Below, one piece after another: positions 52,649 through 62,900 of a stretch of 64,000 nucleotides of DNA. The stretch comes from Pseudomonadota bacterium. Lineage in GTDB: Bacteria; Pseudomonadota; Alphaproteobacteria; Rhizobiales; Xanthobacteraceae. The stretch spans positions 10,988 through 74,987 of the forward strand of contig JAEYRD010000220.1 in assembly GCA_023435725.1 (NCBI GenBank), in the 5' to 3' direction. Position numbers and translations under genes: made by a program. Positions within the stretch are counted from its first letter, which is position 1; every line of letters begins with the position of its first letter. The notes under the pieces are model-generated. The model saw only the letters and a program-made list of their open reading frames with translations. It was not told the origin of the DNA and did no database searches.

Positions 52649-54172
52649 TCAGACCCGCGATCGCTCCATTTCGAGCTCGGCCTTGAGGTTGTCGAGATCG
52701 CGATAGATTGAGGCAATCGCGAGCACGCGGCCACCCTTGCGGTACTTCAGCAGGCAATCCTTGCCGGAGATGCTGCCGTCGATCGCGATGTCGTCAAAGC
52801 TCTCGGCGTGGCCGACATAGTTGATCGGGACATCGTAGTGCTGGCTCCAGAAGAACGGCACGGCGTCGAAACGCTCCTGCCGTCCCAGCATGTTGCGCGC
52901 GGCGGCCTGCCCCTGGCGCTCCGCCACCACCCAGTGCTCAACGCGGATGTTCTGGCCCGAATGCGGGTCCGGCCAGCGCGCGATGTCGCCGGCAGCGAAG
53001 ATGCCTGATGCACTGGTCTCGAGATATTCATTCACGCTCACGCCGCGATCGGTTGCAAGCCCCGCCTGCTCGGCGAGCGCAAGGCGCGGCGTGACGCCGA
53101 TGCCGACCACGACCAGGTCGGCCTCGATCACCCGCCCGCTCTTCAGCGTCGCGCGCGTGCCTTCGAGCTTCTCGACCGTGTCCTCGAGATGAAAGTTGAC
53201 GCCGTTCTCTTCGTGCAACGCGCGAACGAAGTCGCCCATCTCAGGTCCGAGCACGCGCTGCATCGGCCGCTCCTCCGGCGCGACGACGTGCACCTCGAGC
53301 TTGCGCGCCCGCAAGGACGCCGCAACTTCGAGGCCGATGAAGCTGGCGCCGATCACCAGCGCGCGCTTCGCACTGCCGGCCGCGTTGATGATCGCACGGC
53401 TGTCGGCGACGGAGCGCAGGGTATGGACATGCGGCTGGTCGGCGCCCGGGATCTGCAGTTTGACCGGCTCGGCGCCGGTCGCGAGCAGCAGCCGGTCGAA
53501 CGGCAGCTTACCGCCGTTACCCAGCGTCACGCTCCGCGCCTCCGGATCGATCGCGGACACATTCGTGTTGAGCCTGAGGTCGATGCCTGCGTCCTGATAG
53601 TAGTCCTCGCCCCGCAGCGGCAGCCAATCCTCCGGCGCGTTGCCGGCGAGATAATCCTTGGAGAGATTGGGCCGGTCGACCGGTGTCGCGCCGTCATTGC
53701 TGAGCATGGTGATGGCGCCGGCAAAACCCTCGCGCCGGAGCATCTCGGCCGCCGCGAAACCAGCGGCGCCGCCGCCGACGATCACGAATTTTTCCGGCCT
53801 TGGCGCGCTGCGATGAGATGCTGACGGTTTCGGCGCTTCACGCTTGCGGTGAACGATGATCCGATCCCGATCAAGCGTGACCTCCCAGACCGCAAGCGAG
53901 TTCAGTGCCGGCGGGCGGGCCGCCTCGCCGGTGCGCAAAGAAAAGCAGGCATGGTGCCAGGGGCAGCGAATGGTGTCGCCGACCACAAGGCCTTCCGCGA
54001 GCGGGCCGTGGTAGTGGCTGCAAGCGGGCTCGATCGCGAAGATCTCGCTGCCGGTCTGCACCAGCAGAACATCCTCCTCACCGACATGGCCGAGGAGCTT
54101 GCCGTCCCTGAACTCGGTCAGCGACACGCCCTTGGTCAGGTCGGGTCCGCCCGGCTTCTTGTCCTCGGTCAT
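52649..54172 (-). CDS. FAD-dependent oxidoreductase with N-terminal Rieske domain
   Basis: A 507-residue fusion. The Rieske [2Fe-2S] ligands are in ACSHYHGPL and CPWHHACFSL (C-x-H and C-x2-H, about residues 52-76). The AIF-type FAD/NAD reductase follows: KFVIVGGGAAGFAAAEMLRR, LLLATGAEPVKLQIPGA, RALVIGASFIGLEVAASLRA and IFAAGDIARWPDP. The plan matches AIFL/ferredoxin reductase proteins that pass electrons to dioxygenases or cytochromes P450. A perfect AAGGAGG lies before the ATG at 54172. No partner oxygenase adjoins. Confidence 0.93.
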   Translation of the reverse strand: MTEDKKPGGPDLTKGVSLTEFRDGKLLGHVGEEDVLLVQTGSEIFAIEPACSHYHGPLAEGLVVGDTIRCPWHHACFSLRTGEAARPPALNSLAVWEVTLDRDRIIVHRKREAPKPSASHRSAPRPEKFVIVGGGAAGFAAAEMLRREGFAGAITMLSNDGATPVDRPNLSKDYLAGNAPEDWLPLRGEDYYQDAGIDLRLNTNVSAIDPEARSVTLGNGGKLPFDRLLLATGAEPVKLQIPGADQPHVHTLRSVADSRAIINAAGSAKRALVIGASFIGLEVAASLRARKLEVHVVAPEERPMQRVLGPEMGDFVRALHEENGVNFHLEDTVEKLEGTRATLKSGRVIEADLVVVGIGVTPRLALAEQAGLATDRGVSVNEYLETSASGIFAAGDIARWPDPHSGQNIRVEHWVVAERQGQAAARNMLGRQERFDAVPFFWSQHYDVPINYVGHAESFDDIAIDGSISGKDCLLKYRKGGRVLAIASIYRDLDNLKAELEMERSRV

Positions 54173-54251
54173 GGTCACCTCCTTAGCAGCTTGACGTGCA
54201 GCTCAGGATTTGGACGGCGCTGACGGCGAAAAGTTCCTGCGACCACGAAAA

Positions 54252-55148
54252 TCAGGGCCGGGTAGCCGCTTCCCGTACGTCAAGCACGGCCTGCGCCCAT
54301 TCGGCGGGCCGCTCCTGTGGCAGATTGTGGCCGGCGCCGGTGAACACGCGCCGCTCGAAAAAGCCCTCGAACTTGCGCGCATGATGGGAGGTGCCCGGAT
54401 TGACGCCGTCGCTGTCGCCGTCGATCGCGATGGTCGGGACGCGGATCGGCGGTTGCGCCGCAAGCTTCGCCTCGATCGCGGCATAGGCGGGATCGCCCTC
54501 AACCAGCGCGTAGCGATGGCGGTAGGAATGGATCACGACGTCGACGAAATCAGGATTGTCGAACGATGCCGCGCTGTTCTCGAACGTCGCGTCGTCGAAG
54601 GACCATTTCGGCGACCACATCGCCCAGAGCTGGCGCGCGAAACCGCGCCGGTTGCGTTCCAGCGCGCGGCGGCCGCGCTCGTTGTGGAAGAGATATTGAT
54701 ACCAGAGCGCGGCTTCTTCCGGCGGCGAGGCCGGCTCCATGGCGCGGGCGATGTTCTGGATGTTGTAGGAATTGCCGGAGACGAGCCCGATCACGCGCTC
54801 GGGATTGAGCACCGAGACGACGCAGGCCGCACGACCGCCCCAGTCGTAGCCGCCGACGACCGCGCGCTCGATACCAAGCGCATCCATGAAGGCCAGGAGA
54901 TCGGCGCCAAGCGCCGCCTGCTCGCCGGAACGCAACGTCCCTGGGAAGCGAAACCGCGTCGCCCCATAACCGCGCAGCCAGGGCACCAGCACCCGCGCGC
55001 CCGTCTGTGCGATGACCGGCGCGGCCTCGGCATAGGCGTTCACATCATAGGGGAAGCCGTGGCCCATGATGCAGGGCCAGCCGTCCGGCGCGCCGTATTC
55101 GAGATAGGCGATGTCGAGGACATCCGTGGTGATCGCTTTTTGTTGCAT
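54252..55148 (-). CDS. Alpha/beta hydrolase, epoxide-hydrolase-like
   Basis: A 298-residue alpha/beta hydrolase with an Asp nucleophile: GGYDWGGRAACV replaces the usual Ser elbow, as in epoxide hydrolases and haloalkane dehalogenases. The oxyanion strand has MGHGFPYDVNAY and the catalytic His is in FTGAGHNLPQERP; a cap domain spans about 130-220. Cytoplasmic. It starts at 55148; an upstream Met would add eight residues. The substrate is unknown, and it follows the Rieske/FAD gene by 79 bp in transcription order reversed. Confidence 0.85.
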   Translation of the reverse strand: MQQKAITTDVLDIAYLEYGAPDGWPCIMGHGFPYDVNAYAEAAPVIAQTGARVLVPWLRGYGATRFRFPGTLRSGEQAALGADLLAFMDALGIERAVVGGYDWGGRAACVVSVLNPERVIGLVSGNSYNIQNIARAMEPASPPEEAALWYQYLFHNERGRRALERNRRGFARQLWAMWSPKWSFDDATFENSAASFDNPDFVDVVIHSYRHRYALVEGDPAYAAIEAKLAAQPPIRVPTIAIDGDSDGVNPGTSHHARKFEGFFERRVFTGAGHNLPQERPAEWAQAVLDVREAATRP

Positions 55149-55176
55149 GGCGTACTCACGGATTTTGCGCACTATC

Positions 55177-55210
55177 GTAGCCCGGATCTCGCTTCGCTCA
55201 TCCGGGCCAC
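55177..55210. repeat. REP-like palindrome
   Basis: GCCCGGAT (55180-55187) and ATCCGGGC (55200-55207) flank CTCGCTTCGCTC. This GTAGCCCGGAT-type palindrome is a common rhizobial intergenic element. Confidence 0.65.
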
Positions 55211-55238
55211 CGCACTGCGCTCCTGCCGGCTGCGAGTG

Positions 55239-56066
55239 CTATTTCTGCGGCCCGGACAGCGAGATGTCGCGTTCGGCACGGAACACGTTGCTGTAGAGGT
55301 TGGCAATCCACTGCCGACCGATCTCGGTCTTGTTGAGGTAGCCGATCTCGGTCTGGATATGCGGTGCGACGCTATTCCAGTAGAACTGCGGATAACGGTT
55401 CACGATGTCGGCGGGCGAGTCGTAGCCGAGCTGGCGGTTGATGCCGACCTCTTCGAACTCGTAGTACAGCGCATTAGCCTTGCGCAGATAGTTGGGATCG
55501 CCGAGCTGGCCGATGAAATCGGCGGCGCGCAAAATCGAGGCTTCGTCATCGTACTCCTGCCCTTCGAGGGCTGGAAAGCGCGTCCCCTCGATCGCGCGGG
55601 CGACGCGCTCGCTGTCGATACCGCGGATTGGCGGCAGCCGACGCCTCACGAAAAGTATCGAGCGATCAACATGATACATCATCAGACTGGCATCCGAAGC
55701 GCCGCGCGGCAGCGACACCTTGGTCCCGGCCTCGTCGATCACGAAACCGTCTTCATCATCCTCCGGAAACAGACCGCGGACATAGCCGATATCGTGCGCA
55801 AGGCAGGCGATCAGGATATGGATGTAGTCCTCGGCCGCGAGATGGGTGTGGAGATTGCGGCCAAGCATGATCGCCTGGGCGGCCAGCGTCACCAGCATCG
55901 TATGCTCGATGTTGTGGTAGAGCGCGTCGCTGTTGCCGATGCATTCCATTGCGGTGCGCGTCGAGGCCTCCAGTACCCTGGCATAGGACTCGTCGTACCT
56001 GCGACGCATGAACGAGCCTAGCAACTTCTCCAGGGACTCAGCCGCCAGTCTCGGTAACGTCATCAT
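55239..56066 (-). CDS. HD-domain protein
   Basis: A 275-residue protein with HD-phosphohydrolase metal ligands in DALYHNIEHTMLVTL (His...His) and LAHDIGYVRGLF (HD). C-terminal region beyond about 160 is helical (DFIGQLGDPNYLRKANALYY). Members hydrolyse nucleotides or cyclic nucleotides; no second catalytic domain is present, so the substrate is open. A candidate leftward promoter lies at 56135-56164. Confidence 0.82.
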   Translation of the reverse strand: MMTLPRLAAESLEKLLGSFMRRRYDESYARVLEASTRTAMECIGNSDALYHNIEHTMLVTLAAQAIMLGRNLHTHLAAEDYIHILIACLAHDIGYVRGLFPEDDEDGFVIDEAGTKVSLPRGASDASLMMYHVDRSILFVRRRLPPIRGIDSERVARAIEGTRFPALEGQEYDDEASILRAADFIGQLGDPNYLRKANALYYEFEEVGINRQLGYDSPADIVNRYPQFYWNSVAPHIQTEIGYLNKTEIGRQWIANLYSNVFRAERDISLSGPQK

Positions 56067-56539
56067 GGATGCAGCCCCGCTCGTCGGTGGTGTCCCACGC
56101 CAGCTCCCGACCTATCATTCTTGCCCTCGACGCAAGCATAGCCCATCTTGGGCCGAGTGACCAAACATCGGGACGAAAATACGTAAATATGTTGCACTCC
56201 CGCTTCGCAACATCACGGTTGCGGTCACGTCTCGATACACCTTGGGAGCGGGCGATGCGGGGCCAGCCGGGCCAATGGCCGACCGTGGAATTCGTCTTCC
56301 AGGGAGCGCCGTACCAAGCGGGCTGGACGATGAAATCCGGTCTGCGCGCGCACCTGCGTCGCCAGGCGGTCAACGGCGTCAATTCCCTCGCTCAACGCGC
56401 CCCAGCATGGAGGCGAAGGCGACTTTAAACCGGCGCATACACGGATAGTTGCAGGAAAATCCGGGTTCTGGTCATGCAGCAGCATGCAGGCGTTGACTTC
56501 GAATACGACGAGACGATCGTCGCGGTCGAGAAATTACCG
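56067..56539. other. Intergenic region with candidate promoter of the HD gene
   Basis: About 470 bp. Leftward TTGGTC (56164-56159) and TATGCT (56140-56135) are 18 bases apart, 70 bp before the HD-protein start. The rest shows no supported gene; ORFs of about 115 residues on both strands have no family features. Confidence 0.45.
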
Positions 56540-57418
56540 TCACTCCACCAGCAGCACGTCGACGGCCACGCCGAGCTTCTGTTTCGGCGAGCCGACGATG
56601 ATGCCGTCGACCGGCGAGACGTCGGAGAAGTCGCGGCCCATCGCGAGCACGATGTGATCATTGCCGACTAGGAGATCATTGGTCGGATCGAAATCGACCC
56701 AGCCAAGCTCCGCCCCGCACCACAGCGAAACCCAGGCGTGGGTGGCATCGGCGCCCTGCAGGCGCGGCTGGCCCGGCGGCGGAATGGTGCGCAAGTATCC
56801 GCTGACATAGGCGGCGGGCAGGCCGAGCCCTCGCAACCCTGCGATCATCACATGGGCAAAGTCCTGGCATACGCCGTGACGATTATCGAAGACCTCGTTG
56901 AGCGGTGTCGAGATCACCGTCGCCTTGGGGTCATAGCGGAATTCGTTGCGGATGCGATGCATGAGATCAACCGCACCGGAGAGGATGCCCGCACCGGGCG
57001 CAAAGCTCGTAGCCGCATAGGCACTGACCGGGCGAAGAACGGGCACCAAAGGGCTCGCAAAGACATAACCGACCGGCGAGGACGGCCCGAGACTTGTTGC
57101 CTCGAAGGCAATGTCGCGAATGCTCTCCCAGGTCGGGCTCTCCGCATCACGTGCCGGCGGTCGTCGCGCGACCGATACGCGCGAGCGCGAGTCGATGCGC
57201 AAATTGCGATGCGCGGCTTCGATCACGACGCTCTCGGTAAGCGTGCCGAAGAAATCTCGCCGCACGTTACGCTCGGCCGGACGCGGACGGATCTCGACAT
57301 TATGCGAGATCAGCTGCTGGCCGCCGCCGCTCCTCGGCTCCAGCCGCAGCGTGCAGCGGGCGAAGCTGACCGCGCTCTCGTACTCGTAAGTCGTGACGTG
57401 ACGGATGTCGTAGATCAC
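56540..57418 (-). CDS. Transglutaminase-like cysteine peptidase/ligase, short form
   Basis: A 292-residue protein with the bacterial transglutaminase N-terminal domain (MIYDIRHVTTYEYESAVSFA, about 1-85) and a transglutaminase core with the triad Cys in GVCQDFAHVMIAGLRGLG, His in DATHAWVSLW and Asp in GWVDFDPTNDLLV. Cytoplasmic, no signal. Its ATG overlaps the stop of the ATP-grasp gene (ATGA), so it is translationally coupled and last of the three-gene operon. Confidence 0.92.
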   Translation of the reverse strand: MIYDIRHVTTYEYESAVSFARCTLRLEPRSGGGQQLISHNVEIRPRPAERNVRRDFFGTLTESVVIEAAHRNLRIDSRSRVSVARRPPARDAESPTWESIRDIAFEATSLGPSSPVGYVFASPLVPVLRPVSAYAATSFAPGAGILSGAVDLMHRIRNEFRYDPKATVISTPLNEVFDNRHGVCQDFAHVMIAGLRGLGLPAAYVSGYLRTIPPPGQPRLQGADATHAWVSLWCGAELGWVDFDPTNDLLVGNDHIVLAMGRDFSDVSPVDGIIVGSPKQKLGVAVDVLLVE

Positions 57419-59940
57419 GCCAGCCCCGTCAGCTTTTCCGGCCGGCTGGCATTGGGGCCGTGCGGGAAGTAGTGCAGGCCGATCGCGTCGGCGAGGCTGA
57501 GCAGGTCCTGCTCCAGCGCGAACAGGGTTTTGACCTCGAGCTTCTCGGCCTCGGCGGTAGCCAGCATCGCCTGCACCGCCACCGCGAGCCGCTGCGGACG
57601 CTCGATCAGGCCGTGCTCCTTCAGGCTCGGCAGCGCGGCGATGTGCTCGTTCAACGTCGTCACCTGGAAGGCCACCGAACGCGGATTGTAACCGTCGAGC
57701 ACCGCAAGATCGCGCACTGGCGCCAGGATCGGCGCCAGCAGATAGCGCGAGCGATAGGTGATCTGGGAATCCACCAGCGTCAGCAGGATATCGAGGTCCT
57801 CGTCGCCGGCCTCGTCATAGGCGAACTGGCGCGCGAATCGCGCAGTGTTGATGGCGCGCTCGGCGCGGCGGCCGATATCGAGGAAGCGCCAGCCGGCGGC
57901 GCGATTCATGTTCTCCTGCGCAAGGCCTGCAAAACTCGCAAGCTCCTGCAAGGTCAGCTCTGCCGCGCTCAGCACGCTGTCGTCGTCCTCGACCTCGATC
58001 GCAAGGCGCTCCGCCATCTCGGTGATGACCTGCCAGGCATCGGGCGACAGCCGCTCGCGCAACGAGCTCGCCGTGCGCTGCGCCGCGCGCACCAGCGACA
58101 ATGCCGAGCCGAAACGCTCCCCGCTCTGCAACGCTTCGGCGGCGATGCGCCCGGGCGCCGCGCGCGAGGCTTGCGAGATCGCGCCCCAGGCTACCAGCAG
58201 GCGCTGGATGCGTTCGGCAGATTGCAGCGAGGCCGCGGTGCCCTTGTTGGGCCCGCTCGGCGAGCCCAGCGCGCGCACCAGCCGCAGCGTCGCCTCGGCG
58301 CGTTCGAGATAGCGGCCGAGCCAGAACAGATTATCTGCGGCGCGGCTCGGCAGCACGCCGGCGATGCGGCGGATGCGCACCTTGTCGGTCGCAGGCAGCA
58401 GCGTTGCGGTCGGGACCTTCTTCTCCGAGACCACCCAGACGTCGGCGGCGCGGGCGCCGTCGCCCATCGACACCGCGCGCGCATCCGCCTGCTCGGCGAT
58501 CCGGCAGAAGCCGCCGGGCATGATGGCCCAGCCGTCGGGCGTGGCGGCCGCGAACACGCGAAGCACGAAGGGGCGCGGCGTGAGCTGCCCCTGCTCCCAT
58601 ACCGGCATGGTCGAGAGCCGCACCACCTCCTGGCCGACATAGTCCATGCCTCGCGTGCCGATGGCGTCGATCAGGCGCTGCCGCCCGCTTGCGTCGAGCT
58701 CGCTCGCGAGCACCGGGCCGCTGTTGTCGAAGCCGGGAACGCCGCGCCGATAGGCGCCTTCGATCGCGACTTCGTCGAGGCGCGACAACACCTCGTCGCG
58801 CGCCGCGCGCTGGCCGCACCACCACGTCGCGATGTGCGGCATCTTCAGCTCTTCGCCGAGCAGGCGGCGGCTCAGCGCCGGCAGGAATCCGAGCAGCGCG
58901 CGCGCTTCCAGCACGCCGGAGCCTGGCATGTTGGCGACGACGACGCCGTCCTTGCGCAGCACGTCGATGAGACCTGCGACGCCGAGCCGCGAGGAGGCAT
59001 CGAGCTCGAGCGGATCGAGCGAGTTGGAATCGACCCGGCGCAGCAGCACGTCGAGCCGCTTCAGCCCGGCAACCGTGCGGATGTGGACGCGGTTGTCGCT
59101 GACGGCGAGATCGTCGCCCTCGACCAAGAGGAAGCCGAGATAGCGCGCGAGCGTCGCGTGCTCGAAATAGGTCTCGCTGAAACTGCCCGGCGTCAACACG
59201 CCGATCCGCGGCTCGTCGCGGTCCGCGCGCGCGCGAAGGCTGTCGCGAAACGCCTCGAAGAACGGCGCGACGCGCGGCACGTTCATCGACTTGTACAGAT
59301 CCGAGAACGCGCGCGAGAGCACCAGGCGGTTCTCCAGCGCATATCCTGCGCCCGACGGCGCCTGCGTGCGGTCGCCGAGCACCCACCAGCGGCCATCGGG
59401 CCCGCGCCCGACATCGGCGGCATAGAGCGAGAGATAGCGCCCGCCAGGCGGCGGCACGCCGCAGACAGGACGGAGATATTCGGGGCTGCCGGCGATCGCC
59501 GCCGCAGGCAGCGCGCCTTCCGCAACCAGCCGGCCCTCGCCATAGATGTCGCGCAGCACGAGCTCGAGCAACTCGGCACGCTGCGTGATGCCGGCGGAAA
59601 GCTGCGTCCAGTCCGCCTCGTCGATCAGCAGCGGCAGATGGCTGAGCGACCACGGACGGTCGGCACTGTCGCCGGGCGCGCGATAAGTGACGCCGGCCTC
59701 GTGGAGGTGGCGGTCGGCCATCGCAAAGCGCCGCTCGGCCTCGTCGGGCGCGAGCGCGCCGAAGGCGTCGAAGAAGCGGCTCCAGACCGCGCGCGGGGCG
59801 CCGTCGGGCCCCAGGAACTCGTCGGGAATGCCGGGCAGACGGCTATAGTCGCGGACCCATTGCGCGAGGCGGCGCTGGCCTTCACGCTGTCCTTGCGCCT
59901 TACCCGCCTTGTCGTCCTGTTCGGCTGCCCCCTCGCCCAT
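57415..59940 (-). CDS. Circularly permuted ATP-grasp and Alpha-E fusion protein
   Basis: An 841-residue fusion of two proteins that are separate in many bacteria. The circularly permuted ATP-grasp part (about 60-490) has GVTYRAPGDSADRPWSLSHL, LDLSGDRTQAPSGAGYALENR-like region WVLGDRTQAPSGAGYALEN and VLTPGSFSETYFEHATLARY, with VVRLSTMPVWEQG towards its end. The Alpha-E part (about 530-825) is all-helical: ADNLFWLGRYLERAEATLRL and WRFLDIGRRAERAINTARF. Published sequence analysis predicts an amide-bond-forming (peptide ligase) function with the transglutaminase partners. It lies between the two transglutaminase genes; no member has a proven substrate to my knowledge. Confidence 0.9.
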   Translation of the reverse strand: MGEGAAEQDDKAGKAQGQREGQRRLAQWVRDYSRLPGIPDEFLGPDGAPRAVWSRFFDAFGALAPDEAERRFAMADRHLHEAGVTYRAPGDSADRPWSLSHLPLLIDEADWTQLSAGITQRAELLELVLRDIYGEGRLVAEGALPAAAIAGSPEYLRPVCGVPPPGGRYLSLYAADVGRGPDGRWWVLGDRTQAPSGAGYALENRLVLSRAFSDLYKSMNVPRVAPFFEAFRDSLRARADRDEPRIGVLTPGSFSETYFEHATLARYLGFLLVEGDDLAVSDNRVHIRTVAGLKRLDVLLRRVDSNSLDPLELDASSRLGVAGLIDVLRKDGVVVANMPGSGVLEARALLGFLPALSRRLLGEELKMPHIATWWCGQRAARDEVLSRLDEVAIEGAYRRGVPGFDNSGPVLASELDASGRQRLIDAIGTRGMDYVGQEVVRLSTMPVWEQGQLTPRPFVLRVFAAATPDGWAIMPGGFCRIAEQADARAVSMGDGARAADVWVVSEKKVPTATLLPATDKVRIRRIAGVLPSRAADNLFWLGRYLERAEATLRLVRALGSPSGPNKGTAASLQSAERIQRLLVAWGAISQASRAAPGRIAAEALQSGERFGSALSLVRAAQRTASSLRERLSPDAWQVITEMAERLAIEVEDDDSVLSAAELTLQELASFAGLAQENMNRAAGWRFLDIGRRAERAINTARFARQFAYDEAGDEDLDILLTLVDSQITYRSRYLLAPILAPVRDLAVLDGYNPRSVAFQVTTLNEHIAALPSLKEHGLIERPQRLAVAVQAMLATAEAEKLEVKTLFALEQDLLSLADAIGLHYFPHGPNASRPEKLTGLA

Positions 59941-59967
59941 GCGTCTCTCCCCGCCCCACCATCATAC

Positions 59968-62900
59968 TCATTGCAGGAGCGGCGTCCGCAAGTCGAGGGT
60001 TAGCGGAAACTCATTTGTGCGTTCCTCGGGCGGCGGCTGCATCGGGCCCGGCGTATGGCCGTGGTCCTGGAAGCGCGCCAGCCGCCGCGCCTCGGCCTCG
60101 TAGGTGTTGACGGGCTTGGTGTCATAGCTGCGCCCGCCGGGATGGGCGACGTGATAGACGCAGCCGCCGAGTGAGCGGCCATTCCAGGTGTCGATCAGGT
60201 CGAAGGTCAGCGGCGCGTGAACGGGGATGGTCGGGTGCAGGCCGGAGGCCGGCTGCCAGGCCTTGAAGCGGACGCCGGCCACGGCCTCCGCCGAGCGGCC
60301 GGTCGATGTCATCGGCAGGCGGCGGCCGTTGCAGGTGACGATATGGCGCCCCTCGACGAAGCCCTCCGCCTTCACCTGGAGCCGCTCGACCGAACTGTCG
60401 ACATAGCGCACGGTGCCGCCGGCCGAACCCTCCTCGCCCAGCACATGCCAGGGCTCCAGCGCCTGGCGCAGCTCCAGCGTCACGCCGCCATGATGGACGC
60501 GGCCGAAGGCGGGGAAGCGGAATTCGAGCTGGGCCAGATACCATTCCGGCTCGAACGGATAACCGAACTGCTTCAGCTCGGTGAGCACGTCCAGAAAATC
60601 TTCCCAGATGAAATGCGGCAGCATGAAACGGTCGTGCAGCGCCGTGCCCCAGCGCACGAACTTGCCGGCTTGCGGCTCGCGCCACAGCTTTGCGATCAGC
60701 GCGCGGATCAGCAACTGCTGCGCCAGCGACATCCGCGGATCGGGCGGCATCTCGAGCGCGCGGAATTCGACGAGGCCGAGACGCCCGGTCGGGCCTTCCG
60801 GTGAATAGAGCTTGTCGATGCAGATCTCGGCGCGATGGGTGTTACCGGTGATGTCGACGAGGAGATGCCGGAACAGCCGGTCCACCAGCCACAGCGGCGT
60901 CTGGTAGCCCGGCGGCGGCACGTGCGACAGCGCGATCTCGAGCTCGTAGATGCTGTCGTGGCGGGCCTCGTCGATGCGCGGCGCCTGGCTGGTCGGGCCG
61001 ATGAACAGGCCGGAGAAGAAGTAGGACAGCGACGGATGCCGCTGCCAGTACAAGACGAGGCTCTTCAACAGGTCGGGGCGACGCAGGAAGGGTGAATCTT
61101 GCGGGCTGGAGCCGCCAACGACGACGTGGTTGCCGCCGCCGGTGCCGGTGTGGCGGCCATCGACCAGGAAACGGTTGGCGCCGAGACGCACCTTGCCGGC
61201 GTCCTCATAGAGGCCGGTGGTGATGTCGACCGCATCGCGCCAGCTATTAGCCGGCTGGATGTTGATCTCGATGACGCCGGGATCTGGCGTCACCTTGATG
61301 ACCTCGATGCGCGGATCGAACGGCGGCGCATAGCCCTCGACATGGACCTGGAGCTGCATCTCCTCGGCCGTGGCTTCCAGTGCCGCGATCAGTTCAAGAT
61401 AATCCTCGATGCGCTCGACCGGCGGCATGAACGCGCAGATCACGCCGTCGCGGACTTCGACCGACATCGCGGTGCGGACCGGGACGGATGTGTTGAGCTG
61501 CTCGCGCGCGACCCGCGGCGGCGATTTCGGGCGCGCCGGGGGAGTGAACACCGGCAGCTTGCCGCGCGCCTCCATCGGGTCCTGCTCGACGATGTAGGGA
61601 TATTGATTGGGCGGGACATAGCCGAGCGAGCCGATCGGCAGGCGCAGGCCCAAAGGGGAGTCGCCTGGCATCAGGAACAGGTGATTGCGCCGAAGCTGCC
61701 AGCGCTCGCTGCGCCAGCGCGGCGGCGCGTTCCAGCGCTGCACCGGCAGCACGAAGCCGCGTGGCGTGCGAAGGCCCTGGTCGAACACCCGCGCCATGCG
61801 CGCGCGTGCCTCCGGATCGGACAATTTGGAGTCGGACGGGTCGACGTTGACGGGAAGCTCGGCCTCCTTCAGGAGCCAATAGGCGGTATCCTCATAGGCC
61901 GGAATGATGTAGCCGGGATCGAGCCCGAGCCGCGCAGCGGTCCCTTCCATGAAGTCCTCGGCGTCCTCGACCTGGGCACGTCGCGGATTCTCGATCTTGG
62001 CGATGAGATCAGCGTTCTTCCAGATCGGCACGCCGTCCTTGCGCCAGTACAGGCCAAACGCCCAACGCGGCAGGCTCTCGCCCGGATACCACTTGCCCTG
62101 GCCGTAATGCAAAAGGCCGCCCGGCGCGAAGCGCGTGCGCAGGCGGCGGATCAGATCGTCGCCAAGCGCACGCTTGGTCGGACCGACGGCTTCCGTGTTC
62201 CACTCCGCAGCTTCAAGATCGTCGACCGAAACGAAGGTCGGCTCGCCACCCATGGTGAGCCGCACATCCTGGGCAGCGAGATCGCCGTCGACCTGCTCGC
62301 CGAGATCGTTGAGCCGCGCCCAGGATTCGTCAGAAAACGGCTTTGTGATACGCGGCGCCTCGCGGATCCGCTTCACGCTCATGTCGAAGGCGAACTCGAC
62401 TTCGGCAAAGCCGGCACCGCCGGAGATCGGCGCGGCCGAGCGATAGTGCGGCGTGGCGGCGACCGGGATATGCCCCTCGCCCGCGAGCATGCCGGATGTC
62501 GCATCGAAACCGATCCAGCCCGCGCCCGGCAGATAGACCTCGGCCCAGGCGTGCAGATCGGTAAAATCATTTTCGACTTCCGGCGGTCCCTCGATCGGGT
62601 CGATATCGGGACGGATCTGGATCAAGTAACCGGAGACGAAACGTGCGGCGAGACCGAGATGTCGAAACGTCTGGATCAGCAGCCAGGCGGAGTCACGGCA
62701 TGAGCCGGCACAGGAGGTGAGCGTCTCCTCCGGCGTCTGCACGCCCGGCTCCATGCGGATGATGTAGTTGATCTTCTTCTGCAGCTCGCGATTGAGATCG
62801 ACCAGGAAGTTGACGGTGTTCGGCGCCTCGCGCGGGATCGAGGCGAGATATTTGGCGAAGGCGGGATCGGGCTTGATGGTCTCGAGATAGGGCGCGAGCT

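Noticed and set aside
56038..56428. ORFs of 114-119 residues on both strands
   Set aside because: Overlap each other on opposite strands, unusual composition, no start signal or family match; region more likely holds the HD gene promoter.
57460..60003. 847-residue ORF antisense to the ATP-grasp/Alpha-E gene
   Set aside because: Arginine/histidine/alanine-rich composition with no family motif; it is the mirror of a high-GC coding frame. The sense frame has clear domains.
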